Shown: positions 45,080 through 56,589 of the stretch, piece by piece | Layout: the number at the start of each line of letters is the position of its first letter | Position numbering within the stretch: position 1 is the first letter of the stretch | Assembly (NCBI GenBank): GCA_001931905.2 | Contig: MSJI02000489.1 | Coordinates: 62,001-126,000, forward strand | Origin: Cladosporium sp. IMV 00045 | Taxonomy: Eukaryota > Ascomycota > Dothideomycetes > Cladosporiales > Cladosporiaceae | Direction: 5' to 3' | Length of the DNA: 64,000 nucleotides | Translations under genes and position numbers: made by a program | The notes under the pieces: generated by a model | Seen by the model: the letters and a program-made list of their open reading frames with translations, nothing else | What the model was told of the DNA's origin: nothing | Database searches by the model: none

Positions 45080-45955
45080 GTTGGTTGCTGTGCTTTGAGT
45101 CTTGATCTGATTTGCCAATAATAGCTTGATGAAAGGTGCTTGCAGGGTCGAGTTGTACCTCGAAGTCTTTGCAGTATGTAGGTGAGTATATGAAATGTGA
45201 GAGATCGACAGACAAGCTACACGTGCAGATAAAAGAAAAAAGATTGACTTTGCATCATCATCCTACCTTTCCATGTGCAACTGTAGCTCCAGTCCCTGCT
45301 GCGAAAGGGCTGCCAGAGCAGACTCGGTTTCATCCACTGGAGTCGACATGTGCAAAGCTTCGCTGGCCCATAATAAAAGCCAGTAGACGTAACTCCGCCG
45401 TTACATGCCAATCACCCACCGTTTATGTCATGAAGACAGAGTGACAGGTACATGTGTAATGGGATGTTGCAGTGTCCCTAGGTAAGATCCGCCGTTAGCT
45501 TTTGCAGGGCTGACACCGACTGCTGGCGAAAGCTGTGGCCTTCTGTGGTTGTGGCTGGCCTCGGCAGCGGACCCGTCCGCGATGTAACCTCACGCAGAAC
45601 GGAGGATGGAGTGAAGTCGCAGTGGCAGCAGATCGTCCTCCACTGCAACGGAGCGTTCGCTTGTCTTCCCTGCCGAAAGAGCAACGGTGCTATCCGAGCC
45701 TTACGTCTGTCCGAAGCCCTTGCGATAGGAGGCAATCTAATCTGCAGAGCAAAACACGACCGTGGGACGTGGTGGGGTTCGCGTGGTGGATCGAGAAGAA
45801 TGCGGAGCGGAGGCAGTTCCACTGGCAACGTACTGGCGAGATAACGTTGTAACGTCTGGCCCGGCAGCATCGTCGCTCTGCGACTGTTACGGCCTGCAGT
45901 AGAGCCTGTCCTCTCTGCTCGTCGTTCCGGCTAGACTGCTAGTAGTGCCGACAAG
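45080..45955. promoter_or_regulatory. Divergent dac1/ngs1 promoter region, copy B
   Basis: 876 bases, alignable with 16326-17170 throughout; slightly longer owing to small insertions (near 45410-45480 and 45540). Conserved blocks shared by both copies are the best places to look for regulator sites. Confidence 0.6.
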
Positions 45956-48900
45956 ATGGCAGCTGGAGACGGAGAGCTGGCCCCGGTATGGGATGACATG
46001 GAGAGGTACGTTGATCCACGCCCTGCCGCCGCCTGAAACTATCGGCCATGGAGATGCTGACTGTTGCATCATGTTAGGACCCTCGGGCAGCTGTTTATGG
46101 CAAGTAATCCATGCCAAATTAATGTATACTTGGACTGTAGCTTATTGTCCCATTAGATGGGCTTTGAGGGCCCTGTGGTCACTCCGCAGATCCGGAAGCT
46201 CATTAGTGAGCACCATATCGGGTCCATTCTTCTGAAGGCGTCTAATATGAAATGTGAGCCTGCCATCTCCGCATTGTTCAATATTACTTTGATGCTCATC
46301 ATGCTCAGCCGCGGAACAAACGACACAACTTATCTACGAATTGCAAAAGACAGCCTACGATGCCGGCCACCCAGTCCCTCTTACCATTGGCATTGATCAG
46401 GAAAATGGCGGAGTCAACAGCCTCTTCGATGACATATACATTCGCCAGTTCCCGTCTGCCATGGGACTGGCGGCGACCGGATCTCGAGAGCTAGCCTACG
46501 AAGTCGCAAAAGCCACCGCAGAAGAAATTGCTGCATGTGGCATCAACTTGATCCTTGGTCCGTGTCTGGATGTTCTGACGAACGCGCGCAACCAACCGCT
46601 GGGTGTTCGGACACACGGTGATGACCCACAAGAGGTTTCTGCCTTTGGTGTGGCGTTCATGAATGGCTACAAGAAGGCTGGCGTAGCGACCATGGGGAAG
46701 CATTTCCCCAGTTACGGCAGTCTGGAGTTTCTCGGATCTGCATTGGATGTTCCGACCATCACAGAGAGTCTAGAGCAACTGAGTCTCAATGCTCTTGTGC
46801 CTTTCCGCAATGCAATCAGAGAAGGTCTGGATGCGATGATGGTCGGCGGCTGTGCAATGTCTTCGGCTGGGCTGAACGTCATGCACGCCTGTCTCTCCGA
46901 GCAAGTCGTGAATGAATTGCTACGGAACGAGCTCCACTTTGAGGGAGTGGTGATATCTGACTGTCTCGAAATGGAGGCCCTAAGTCACAACATCGGCGTT
47001 GGGGGCGGCACAGTGATGGCGGTCAACGCTGGATGCGATGTTGTCTTACTTTGTCGTTCATACACACACCAACAAGAAGCAATAGAAGGCTTCAAACTCG
47101 GCCTCGATAACTTCAACATCACCAAAGAGCGTGTACGGACCTCGCTGAAGCGCATCCTGGCCATGAAGGCTAAATGCACGTCTTGGGAGAAGGCACTGCA
47201 TCCTCCAGGCATCGAGGTCCTCTCGAAAATGCAACCATCACACACAATTCTATCAACAAAAGCCTACAACTCCTCTGTGACAATAGTGCGCGATAAAAAT
47301 CGCGTTCTACCTCTCACGAACATACTGGAGCCTGAGGACGAGCTTCTTCTCCTGACACCTCTGGTCAAGCCACTAGCAGCTTCCGCGGCTGCACGCGCAC
47401 TGTCCGAACAGGCATCGAATGGCTCGCCCGAGCCTGCTGTCTGGGAGCGTAGTTCCTCGGTCATGAGTGGCGAGCGTGTGTTTCGAGAACTGGGACGCTC
47501 ACTCGCACGGCAAAGAAACGGTCGTGTTCTTCACACCTCATACACAGCCAACGGCGTGCGGCCGCAACATGAAAACCTGATCAACCGTGCCGGGGCAGTC
47601 ATCATAGTCACCGCAGATGCCAACCGCAATCTCTACCAGAATGGCTTCACAAAGCACGTCTCGATGATCTGCAATATGCAGTACACCTCTGGCGGCGAGA
47701 AACGGGAGAAGCCTCTTATTGTGATCGCTGTCAGCTCACCATACGACTTCGCAATGGATCAGTCCATCGGCACGTATTTATGCACCTATGACTTCACCGA
47801 GACCGCTCTTGTTGCCCTGGTCAAAGTACTCTATGGCGAGTTTACTGCTGCTGGTGCGCTGCCTGGCACCATCAGCCAGAGCCAGAAGCTTTCACAGTCG
47901 AGGCAGCATTGGCTGGTCGAGAACTTCAACGAGGAACGAGATTCTACCGGTCTGGACGCCTTGATCAAGTCGGTCGTTGAAGGCACCACCCCTGGGATGC
48001 ACTCAGAGCTATCTGGCGCCAGCTCGAACTCCCTCCTGCTTCACAACCCAGAGGTCCTGGAACAGCACTTTGTCGTTCGCAACAGCAGTACACAAACTCT
48101 GTATGGATTTTGCGCTACCTACTTCTTCCAAGCAAGCGGAACGGGCGTCATTGCAGCGATATTCGTCGACCCGGCCCGCCGTAAGCTGTCAATTGGACAC
48201 TCGTTGCACAACCGTGCCATTCGCACTCTTTTGCAGCGTGAGGGGATCAAACGCTTCCAGCTCGGTTCACGCTTGCCCAGCATCTACCTCGGCAGCCCGA
48301 CTGGTCATGGCGGTGAGCGCAAACGTCTGCGGTCATGGTTTGCAAATTTGGGCTGGAACACAGCACTGTCACGCAACGTATGCAGCATGATAGCTCGCAA
48401 CCTCTCTACCTGGAAGCCGCCAGAAGGCATGGCGAGAAGCTTGCAAAGCGCTGGAGCGGACTTCGACCTCGTGTACGGCTGGAATTACGCGGTCGAAGTA
48501 CTAGACCACATCAAGACCAACAATCGCCAAGGCCTTGCCGAGGTCTACAAGCTTGCCCTGGCGGATCCTTCGGCTTGCGGCATTATTAGGGCGAAGAGGC
48601 CTGAGGATGGGGCTTTAGTCGGCACGGTCGTGCTATACAACATGCAATCACAACTAGCAGAATATGTGCCTGCGATGAAAGCTGTCGGCGAGCTGACTGG
48701 TGGTATTTCATCGCCAGTGATTAGTCCTTCCGTGGGAGAGTATTCGACTTTGCTCCAAGGGCTGATCCTATTGGGCATGAGGCAGATCCGGCAGCAGGGC
48801 TGCAACGCGTGCATCTTGGATTATGTGAGTGTCTCTTTGCGACATGCCTTGTTGAAGTATGTCTTTTGCTGATTTGCAATCACAGATGGACGGCGATGGC

Positions 48901-48999
48901 AATTTCGACGGACTGAGCGCAATGGGCTTCAGCGTGCTGCACAATTTCGAGGAAGTGTCTTGTGATGCTGCGACGTGGACTATGGTACCTCCCAGTTGA
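45956..48999 (+). CDS. ngs1: GH3-GNAT GlcNAc sensor/acetyltransferase, copy B
   Basis: Five exons matching copy A: 45956-46005, 46078-46099, 46157-46253, 46309-48824, 48886-48999; 932 residues. I count about six substitutions in exon 4 (N to K, D to E, S to T, A to T, N to T, I to V) and two in exon 5, against many synonymous changes. The GC-AG intron 2 and the missing Asp-Ser-His loop of the GH3 domain are shared. It lies directly upstream of ron1, the Ndt80-like regulator; ngs1 and ron1 homologues are also clustered in Trichoderma reesei. Confidence 0.93.
46100..46156 (+). other. GC-AG intron in ngs1, copy B
   Basis: 57 nt, donor GCAAGT, acceptor CCATTAG, same phase and length as in copy A. 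Confidence 0.8.
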
Positions 49000-50054
49000 A
49001 GGGAGCGGTTGGCTTACTACTGACGACGGCTATGATACCCTGGTATATTTTGTTTCTGGCTTGACTTGACTTGACTTGACTTGACTTGACTATGAATGGC
49101 TTTCCATAATCTGTTTTATTATGCAACAACACTTATGCACGCCTCTTTCGTCAAATATATAAGTCACTCATGAAGAACATAAATCACAGGTCATGTTGTA
49201 AATACGAAAAGCCCCCATTCGCTACCTCGGCCTCACTTCAGCTTGTCGGAGGCCGCCGACAGCTCATTTCCAGGCGCTTATGCTATCCTGCTTCGTCTAT
49301 GCTGCCGTCGATCACGCTCCTCGGCCCCACCTGCGGTGTGGTGGTGGACCCGACGCCCTCCGCAACAGCGCGACTAGTGATCGACCCCACGCGACAAACC
49401 CCAGTCCCATGGCTGATGGCCCTCTCCAAGCTTCCGGGGACGCCTGCTGCTTGTGTCTTGTCGTTCTCGTCTCTCTAATCACCACCCTGGCTCTCGCTCG
49501 TCTGGCCAAGTCCTTGACATGTTCTGACGCTTTTTCCATTCTTCCACGCCGCTTCTTCTGCCTTGCCCCGGGCGTGCTCGACTATACTCCCCTGCTGTTG
49601 TTCGCGTGAGTGTGGCACAGCCAATATACTTCCAGTCGTACATGATCTCCAGCTCGGCTACGGAGTGAGGGCTCATCGGTAAGCCGACGACATCCGGCCA
49701 GCAAGAAACACAGCCGCAGAGTTGAACGGGAAGATACGACTAGACGACGAGACGTCGGTGAAGACGACAGTGACGACATACCGGGACAGACAACTCCACC
49801 CATCTTGGATCTCTACACCCTGGTCCTGACGACCTGGCTCAACCACAACGCCTGGACCATCCGCTCTTATCGTGCCTCGGCTTAGGTCCGAAAGGGAAGG
49901 ATTTGAGACAGTGCGTGCGACGAGCCCGTATCTTGCGAAGCACCGCCAGGCGCCTTCTGTTCCTCGTATGCGCCAACCAACTCGCTGTCAGTAACATCAA
50001 TCCCACGCTCTGTGGTGAACCTGGCATGCGCCCGCGACCCTTCCAACCGTCGCA
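49000..50054. promoter_or_regulatory. ngs1 3' UTR and ron1 upstream region
   Basis: 1055 bases. The last several hundred are C/T-rich and probably include a long ron1 leader. All but the last 46 bases are present in copy A. Confidence 0.6.
49061..49090. repeat. TTGAC pentanucleotide microsatellite (six units)
   Basis: Six perfect TTGAC units 3' of ngs1 copy B; only two units in copy A (20274-20283). Confidence 0.9.
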
Positions 50055-51755
50055 ATGGACCACATAGGATTCGACCCGGCGAGCATGAACTATGTCGCCA
50101 CGGCACTGCAGCATCCGGGCAGTACCGACCCTTTCTCAGACATGCTGATGCAGCCGCCAATGGTGCTCGAAGGCCAACATTCCGGGTACGGGTTCGCAGC
50201 AGGCGACGACATGGGCCTGCAATCCATGCACCACCACCAGCACCACCCTCAGCAACCGCAAGGCACGCCCTCGCTCAAGCGCGCATATAGCGCTTTCGAA
50301 GACCCCTTCTCGGACGTCGTCAGCGCCTTTGACCACCCGGCGCACAATGAGCACAACGATGCGGAAGCCCCGTCGATCGACCGCGACAATAAACTCTTGA
50401 GTTTCTCACTGCCGCGATTCGACTATAACTTGCTCACGTACAACTACCAGCGGGCTTCTATGCAGTTGGCTGCGCAGTTGCATGGGATGTTCTTCTTGGC
50501 CGAATCGCCATGGGCTGCTGCTGGAGACGCGCAACCACCTCCCAGCGAGTTGACGTGCTATCGACGAAATTTGTTCCAGATCACCGGCGAGGTCACAATT
50601 CCGCGATCGTTAAGATATATCTTGACAGATCAGGGCGAGCAGATACCAATCCTTGGGCAAGAGCTTGTGGTCAGCGCGACGGAGTCTACGGAGGGCAACC
50701 CGGTGAAAATCATCTCGGTGCCTTGGAAGACACCAGCGAATCCTACTGCGCCGACAGCGGAGGACAAGGCAGAGCGAGAACCTCCGGCGATAGCGATCGA
50801 TCTCATGAACCTGCAAGATATGGACTCGGAGTTGGTGACCATGCCTTTTCAGTGGAAAAGACTGCAGTTCAGAATTGCAACCGCGAACAATGGCCGACGG
50901 AAGGAGTTGCAGCAGCATTTCGTTGTGCGGTTGAAGGTGATGGCGACTCTGGCTACGGGTGGGAAAATCCCCATATGCGAAGTGCAATCAGGTGCCATCA
51001 TTGTGAGAGGTCGAAGTCCCAGAAACTTCCAGGCGAGAAAAGACATGCCTTTGCACGGAGGCGGACATGCACGCAAGACGTCCCACGCACCCCCACGCTC
51101 TGCGAGTGGAGAATCAGCACAGAAGAGACTACACACCGAAGGCCCTACATCAGCACCCGTCAAAAACGACACCGCACTTCCCCAGGCCACTCAAACAGCT
51201 TTCATCGACCCAAACGACATCCCCGCGCCAATGGACTTTTTCAACTGGAAAGCGCCAGCGCCAGAAGACCAACAACAAAGCGCCATGGCCGCCATACCAC
51301 CACAAACCACCGCCCTCGAAGCACCAGCCGGTGGCAACATCTACGCCGCCTCCTCACCCGACATGACCCGCTCGCAAAACCAAAATCCACAACAACCCCA
51401 ATCCTCCGCGCCCATAAACCTCTCACTGGTGGAAGACGACTCCCCCGCGCCCAACAGCACCCCCTCCGACGCCCGGCAGAGATCCAGCTCTATGGCAGTC
51501 GCAGGCGCGAAACCGATGCACATCCCCGTGCGAGCGCCTTCATTCTCCCTCAACACGATCAACAGCCCGGACGAGTCTGCGGACTTGCTGTACGAGTACT
51601 TTCCGCTCGGACTGGACGACTGGATGCCGCCTGTCGATGCCGTCTATCGACCGCACGTCGTGCATCATACCAAATTGCCGAGCGATCCGAGAGATTTGGT
51701 CGCGGGAAAGGCGGCGAGGAGTCGTAGGTTGTATAGTGCTGACGTTGTTGGGTGA
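50055..51755 (+). CDS. ron1: Ndt80/PhoG-family transcription factor, GlcNAc catabolism regulator
   Basis: 566 residues, single exon. The p53-like Ndt80/PhoG DNA-binding domain spans about 165-345, with ELTCYRRNLFQITGEV at its start and QHFVVRLKVMAT, then ICEVQSGAIIVRGRSPRNFQ at its end. The N-terminus has a histidine/glutamine-rich stretch (HHHQHHPQQPQ) and the C-terminus is P/S/T-rich. In Trichoderma reesei the Ndt80-like RON1 activates the GlcNAc catabolic cluster, and the neighbours here (ngs1, dac1, hexokinase, dam1) match that context; function is inferred from family and position. The fungal genome should hold other Ndt80 paralogues (VIB-1, FSD-1 types), so context is the main reason for the name. 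Confidence 0.88.
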   Translation: MDHIGFDPASMNYVATALQHPGSTDPFSDMLMQPPMVLEGQHSGYGFAAGDDMGLQSMHHHQHHPQQPQGTPSLKRAYSAFEDPFSDVVSAFDHPAHNEHNDAEAPSIDRDNKLLSFSLPRFDYNLLTYNYQRASMQLAAQLHGMFFLAESPWAAAGDAQPPPSELTCYRRNLFQITGEVTIPRSLRYILTDQGEQIPILGQELVVSATESTEGNPVKIISVPWKTPANPTAPTAEDKAEREPPAIAIDLMNLQDMDSELVTMPFQWKRLQFRIATANNGRRKELQQHFVVRLKVMATLATGGKIPICEVQSGAIIVRGRSPRNFQARKDMPLHGGGHARKTSHAPPRSASGESAQKRLHTEGPTSAPVKNDTALPQATQTAFIDPNDIPAPMDFFNWKAPAPEDQQQSAMAAIPPQTTALEAPAGGNIYAASSPDMTRSQNQNPQQPQSSAPINLSLVEDDSPAPNSTPSDARQRSSSMAVAGAKPMHIPVRAPSFSLNTINSPDESADLLYEYFPLGLDDWMPPVDAVYRPHVVHHTKLPSDPRDLVAGKAARSRRLYSADVVG

Positions 51756-53447
51756 TCTGTCAAAGGCCCTGGCTGGAGGTCTTGTAGTCAGTGTTCTGGG
51801 CTATGATGTAGCCCGCCTTTTTCGGATCTTCTGTTGTTGCAGCGACGCGGTCTCGTTGCCGCCGACCTTGTATGCAGCGCACCGTAGCTTCGAAGTGATC
51901 TGGTTTCACTGATTCGCTGGGCACTTCTCTTGCGACTCTGCCATATGCGTCAAAACCCACTCTCAGCGGGCAGAAATCAAGTCTCGCAACGCTCAGCTCC
52001 AACCATACTGGCACAGCGCGGAGCCCACGTATTCGAAAAAGCTGCCGATTTCTCGGCTTCCTAAAGTCCCAGAATTGCAGAACCTCAACCTCGATCGCAC
52101 CAACACCAGTCCCAAACCACACCTAGGCGAAGTACCAACGAAAACCTACACGTGCTCAGCAAAAGGCGGCAAAGCAAACCCATCTGCAACACGCGACTTG
52201 TTCAGTTGCTCTCGCCATGACATCAACTCAACCAATCAAGGCGAAGTAGCAAAGTGGTTACTGCGATTGACTAGAAATCAATTCCCTTCGGGGGCGTAGG
52301 TTCGAATCCTGCCTTCGTCGATTGAAATGAGTTTCTTTTTTGCTTTTTCTGGTGGTATTTGGCAAGGTTCAAACAGCACGTCTGCCGGTTGTGTGATTGT
52401 GCTCGAAAGGCTGGCAGAAATGTGCGGTTGGATTTTCCCGCGAAAGATGTGGGAGGAGTGGAGTTTGCCAGACTCCGCTGCCGACCAGAGGCGACAGGTG
52501 CATGGTTTTTTTTTTTCTTTTTACGTCGCGTTTCGTTCGTTTTCACGAGGGGACGATTGACTGATTGATACCATCTCATGATCGAAGACCGTGGACCAGG
52601 GAGCTATGAATTGGGAAATGCGTATCGTGTGCGATGTTCGCAAGTCCTGGGAAGGCGGTCGGTGGATTTGACCGGGTAGAGGGAATTAACTGGACTCTCC
52701 CTCCAAACAGAATAAAAGTACTCTGATGATGTTTCCACAAAGCCGAACGAGTAGCAGCATGCACTTCATGCTACGCAATCTAGTGAATAGAGGTGTTCAT
52801 CTCCCTTTCCCAGTTTCATTCCTGCTTGCGCTCATGCGTGATTTCGTGTGCCTCGAGTCGAAGTCGTTCAGCTGTGGAGATCTTTTTAATGATAATTCAA
52901 ATTCGTTCGTTCCATAAGGTACCTATACCTAATGGTTGGTCTATCCTACTACTCCATGGCACATCAACTTGTGGAAACCGTTTCCATCTTTCAGATCTTT
53001 TCATCTCTCCTCCGTCATCTCAGACCACTCCAGACTCTCATCGAGAGTGTAGCAGCCCATGTACTACGTACCTCTTCTTCTTCTTCTTTCTTCTTCTGGA
53101 TCGTCACGCTTCTGGTCGTCCCCCAAGCTCAATTGAGATCAACTGATGAAGAGTTCTCTCTCAACATAATAAGACCAGACAATGACCTCTCGCCGTGACC
53201 TCTGGAGGCCCTGTCTGATCGATATCCGACGTGCCTGGCTGGCCCAGCTCGACGGTCCTGCTTCACGATTCTCTTTGCATCTCCTGGAAAATGGCCTTGC
53301 GAGAACTTGGCACACGACCACCCGCAATGCAAGACCGCGGTGGGGGTGTTCTACCCAGATAATAATCTCTAAATTTCATGATATCTTTCCATTCATTAGA
53401 TCAACCCTTTGAGAAGATCACCCGTCCAAAACCAGCTAGCTCCCAAA
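51756..53447. other. Intergenic between ron1 and hexokinase gene
   Basis: Contains tRNA-Ser and a CTT-rich tract at about 53071-53098. No protein gene supported. Confidence 0.6.
52240..52320 (+). tRNA. tRNA-Ser(AGA)
   Basis: 81 nt, no intron. Acceptor GGCGAAG/CTTCGTC, anticodon stem ATTGA/TCAAT with loop CTAGAAA (anticodon AGA at 52273-52275), a long class II variable arm (TTCCCTTCGGGGGC) and T arm GTAGG-TTCGAAT-CCTGC. Discriminator G, as expected for serine. Confidence 0.95.
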
Positions 53448-55058
53448 CTACACATCCTCCAAACAACAAACCGCCACCGCCGCCCCGAAAATCGAGCTTT
53501 CCGGCGCCATCTCCAACTTCACCGCACTCCCCTCCCCAACACCAACACCCGCACCGGACCTGGCACACAACTCGTCCAAAACGCGCTGCGAACCCGCCAA
53601 GAAACCGGGATACTTCTCCGCCAGCGTGCCGTTGCAAGCGATGGAAACATGGCTCGCGGCGTGCGCGGGCTCGAAACCCTCCTCGCGCGTGCGCAGGCGC
53701 CACAGAGCGTGCAGGGCGGTGGCGAGGTAGGCCTGGGCGCGGCGGGAGACGAGTTGCGCGAGCGTGCGGAGGAAGTGCCAGTCTGCTTGTGAAGGGGTGC
53801 AGTTTGAAGGGAGGCGGTGGGCGAGCAGGAAAGCGGAGCTGGCGGTGGCGAGGGAGGGGGATTTGTCCGCTTCGAAAGCGGCTATGATGCGCGTTTCGAG
53901 ACTGTAGGGTTCCGCGAGGTGTTCAGGAATTTGGCCGGAGAAGACTCCAGCCGTGCTGATGGCTTCGAGGAGGACGAGGCGCACGATTTCGCCCAGGTAG
54001 CGGCCGGTGCAGAGGTATTCGAGCGGTTGGAAGTCGGGGAGGCGGTGGGTGGCGTTGAGGGATTCGTCCCAGCGCGTGATGGGGAGGATGTGTTTGCCGA
54101 ACATGCTGAGTTCGGTGTTAACGAGGACGTGTTGGGCCGAGTCGAACCAGCTTTCGGGGCGGTCGCCGAATTTGCCTCGTGATAAGGCGGAGGTGGGGAG
54201 ATAGACGGCGGCGTTCATGCCGGTTCCTAGGATTAAGGACATTCGTGCAGTGGAATCGCGGTATGCTTGCGAGACCAGAGTTGCGGATCCATCGTTGACG
54301 ATTGCTCTCATTTCCACGTTGAGGCCTTTCCTTCTGCATGATTGCATGATCAACTCGCTCAAATCGTCGCCTTCGCAACCATGAGTTGCACAAAATCCCT
54401 TTCCCATTGCCAGCAGCTTGCCCGTGCGTGGGCTGGTCTGCTCGACGGGAAACGACCACGCCAGACCCATTGGTAATCTCGCGTTCGTCGTCCCGTTCAT
54501 GTGATTGTACTCGGCCAGCATATCCCCAATCCGCTCCGCCATCCAATCGAAGAAAGCCGCGCCCTGCAGGTCGCGGATCTTCTTATCGATAACCACATTC
54601 CGTATCCGCCTGATCTGAATCTCGCCCTCGCCATTGTCCTTCCTCCCACATAACCTGATCAACGCGATTCTGAAAGTCGACCCGCCGACGTCCAAAGCCA
54701 AGAAGTCGCCTTTCTCGGCTCCCGTGGGCAGTGTGTGCTGGTATGAAGGCAGCATGGAGATGTTCGACGACTGCAATCGCTCCTTGTACTCTTTCTGAAG
54801 CTCCTCCGAATACCGGAGCAGGCGGTCAAGGTCCAGCGGCTTCTCGAAGAGCTCGCGGACCTCGGTCGAGAACTCATCCATGCTCTTTTCGTAGAACTGT
54901 TCCACCACTACATGACGCGGTCGTTTGGGTGAGGCGTGGTGATTAGAGGTCAAGGTGTGTAGTAATGGAGACAGCATGACCGTGAGAGCCTTGAACAGCC
55001 GTGTTTGCGTGCATAAATCGATAATCAATGCCAGGAGAGGTCGCCGGGCTGATGTCAT
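53448..55058 (-). CDS. hxk3: Hexokinase-family sugar kinase, probable GlcNAc kinase
   Basis: 536 residues from the ATG at 55058. Hexokinase motifs are visible: phosphate-1 LALDVGGSTFRIALI at about 120-134, sugar-binding LAWSFPVEQTS at about 199-209, catalytic D256 in VNDGSATL, and LILGTGMNAAVYL. Several differ from glucose hexokinases (SFPVEQ after LAW instead of FTFSFP, and NDGSATL for NDTVGTL), as expected for the divergent HXK3/GlcNAc kinase class. It would make GlcNAc-6-P, the substrate of dac1. The first 50 residues include a hydrophobic stretch (PLLALIIDL). Specificity rests on motif divergence and on the cluster, not on direct evidence. Confidence 0.87.
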   Translation of the reverse strand: MTSARRPLLALIIDLCTQTRLFKALTVMLSPLLHTLTSNHHASPKRPRHVVVEQFYEKSMDEFSTEVRELFEKPLDLDRLLRYSEELQKEYKERLQSSNISMLPSYQHTLPTGAEKGDFLALDVGGSTFRIALIRLCGRKDNGEGEIQIRRIRNVVIDKKIRDLQGAAFFDWMAERIGDMLAEYNHMNGTTNARLPMGLAWSFPVEQTSPRTGKLLAMGKGFCATHGCEGDDLSELIMQSCRRKGLNVEMRAIVNDGSATLVSQAYRDSTARMSLILGTGMNAAVYLPTSALSRGKFGDRPESWFDSAQHVLVNTELSMFGKHILPITRWDESLNATHRLPDFQPLEYLCTGRYLGEIVRLVLLEAISTAGVFSGQIPEHLAEPYSLETRIIAAFEADKSPSLATASSAFLLAHRLPSNCTPSQADWHFLRTLAQLVSRRAQAYLATALHALWRLRTREEGFEPAHAASHVSIACNGTLAEKYPGFLAGSQRVLDELCARSGAGVGVGEGSAVKLEMAPESSIFGAAVAVCCLEDV

Positions 55059-56589
55059 TGGTGGGCTGGCTGGCTGATGGCTGGCTGATGAAAGTGACCG
55101 AGTCAAGATGATAGGACCAACCGCAGATTAAACAAGCAGGCAATACTGATGTAGAGAGGAATGCTGCTCGCCGGTGAATATCGTTGTAGATCTATTCAAT
55201 TGTATGTCGAGCAGAACTCGGCGGCCTCCTAGCAGAGGAGGGTGGTAGAAAGACGAAGGACGTCTTTAGGGTTGCAGGGCCCGTATTGGGTGACACGCGA
55301 GAGGAATCTCCCCCTTCACGGATGGGCGTAGATCGGAAAAATGGCGCCGCGAAGCTGCAACGGCACGATGGAGGTAGAGCTAGACCGAGAGCGTACGCTG
55401 TGCATTATCGTTTGGGCTCAACGTGGGCGCGTTGTCGCAGTAGTAGCGTAGTAGCAGGGCGTCTGCCGAGGCCGATGTAGGAGGCAGGCCAGCAGGCAAG
55501 CAACCTGAAGCAAGCGAGTCGTGCAGGCAGAAAAAGACTACGACAGTACTACCACCATGCCGCTCTGTAGCCGATGCACCCGGAAAATAGTAGTGAGGGT
55601 GAGGTAAGTAGTGCTGTAGGTGGTAGCAGTGATGTTTGAGAGATACGACGTCTGCAACCGTCGCAAGACCCACCTTGGGCAAAGTAGTGCAGTAGTACTG
55701 TTACTCGCTATTAGTACTGGAGGTTGCGCGGCCTTCCCTATGAGGTGCACGTGCTATGTCTGAAGGAGGGGCTAGTTGGTGGTTGCACTTGTGAAGAAGA
55801 AGAAAAATATAATACTGGAGGGCTGCGTGCGGTATGTGACCCGAGCCGGGTAGTAGCTGCTTGTCAGCGATGTAGGAGTCGTTGGTAGTAAAACGGGTCG
55901 GCTACAGTCGATAGGCTGAGGTTGTGATGAGCAAAGATGAAATGTGGTTGGGCGGCCGTCGCGCGCTGTGCCCTGGGTGGCACGCGGTCTGGCTTGAACG
56001 TTACATTCTGCTCCCCTTGGCGACGTTGCATTGCGGACGTTGGTCTTCTCCAGTGACCATCACCACCGGTTGGATGGCTGGGATATGACAAGTCACCTCG
56101 CCTCCAGGCCCGTTCGTTCTCTCGCATATTCTGAGGGGGCGCGTAGGATGATCATTTGCTCCATCTGTTGCTGCTTTGGGGACTTGCAACGAGATCGAGA
56201 TTGGCCGGTTGGGCGGGATATCCACGCGGTGCAGCGAACAAAGTCATGCAGACGTGGCCGAGTGCATGGTAATGGAGAAGCATTTCACGCACGTGGACAG
56301 TTCGAGTACTGGTGTGTAAATGCGGTAAGTGATTTGTCGCAGAACAGGATGCCTCGCGCGACTGCCATGAGACTCGGCGTCACACACAAGCCTGCGTTTG
56401 GACCAAACAATAACGAGATGTGAAACGTCAAGCAAGCCAGTCAAATGGCGGTGCGATACAAAAAGAGTAGATTCGTTAGACTTCGTTACATGCATGAGAT
56501 GAACTCTCGCCGTATGTGACAGATTAGGAGGCTTCGAAGTAACCAAGTTTCGCCAGTCGTAAGATGTGCATCACACAAGATCGCCTCAC
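55059..56589. other. Intergenic, hexokinase upstream region
   Basis: About 1.5 kb with no gene recognised. The hexokinase promoter should lie right of 55058 and the transporter 3' UTR left of 56590. TAG/GTAGTA-rich patches occur near 55430-55700. Confidence 0.55.

Larger units (their letters stand above)
40350..50008. repeat. Segmental duplication, copy B (partner about 11600-21205)
   Basis: Same gene order and orientation as copy A. Unlike A it continues directly into ron1 and the rest of the GlcNAc cluster, so it is the likelier ancestral location. The offset to copy A grows from about 28.75 to 28.80 kb along the block through small indels, which argues against one haplotype having simply been assembled twice. 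Confidence 0.93.

Noticed and set aside
50510..51727. 405-codon open frame on + overlapping ron1
   Set aside because: Alternate frame of ron1, whose own frame has a full Ndt80 domain.
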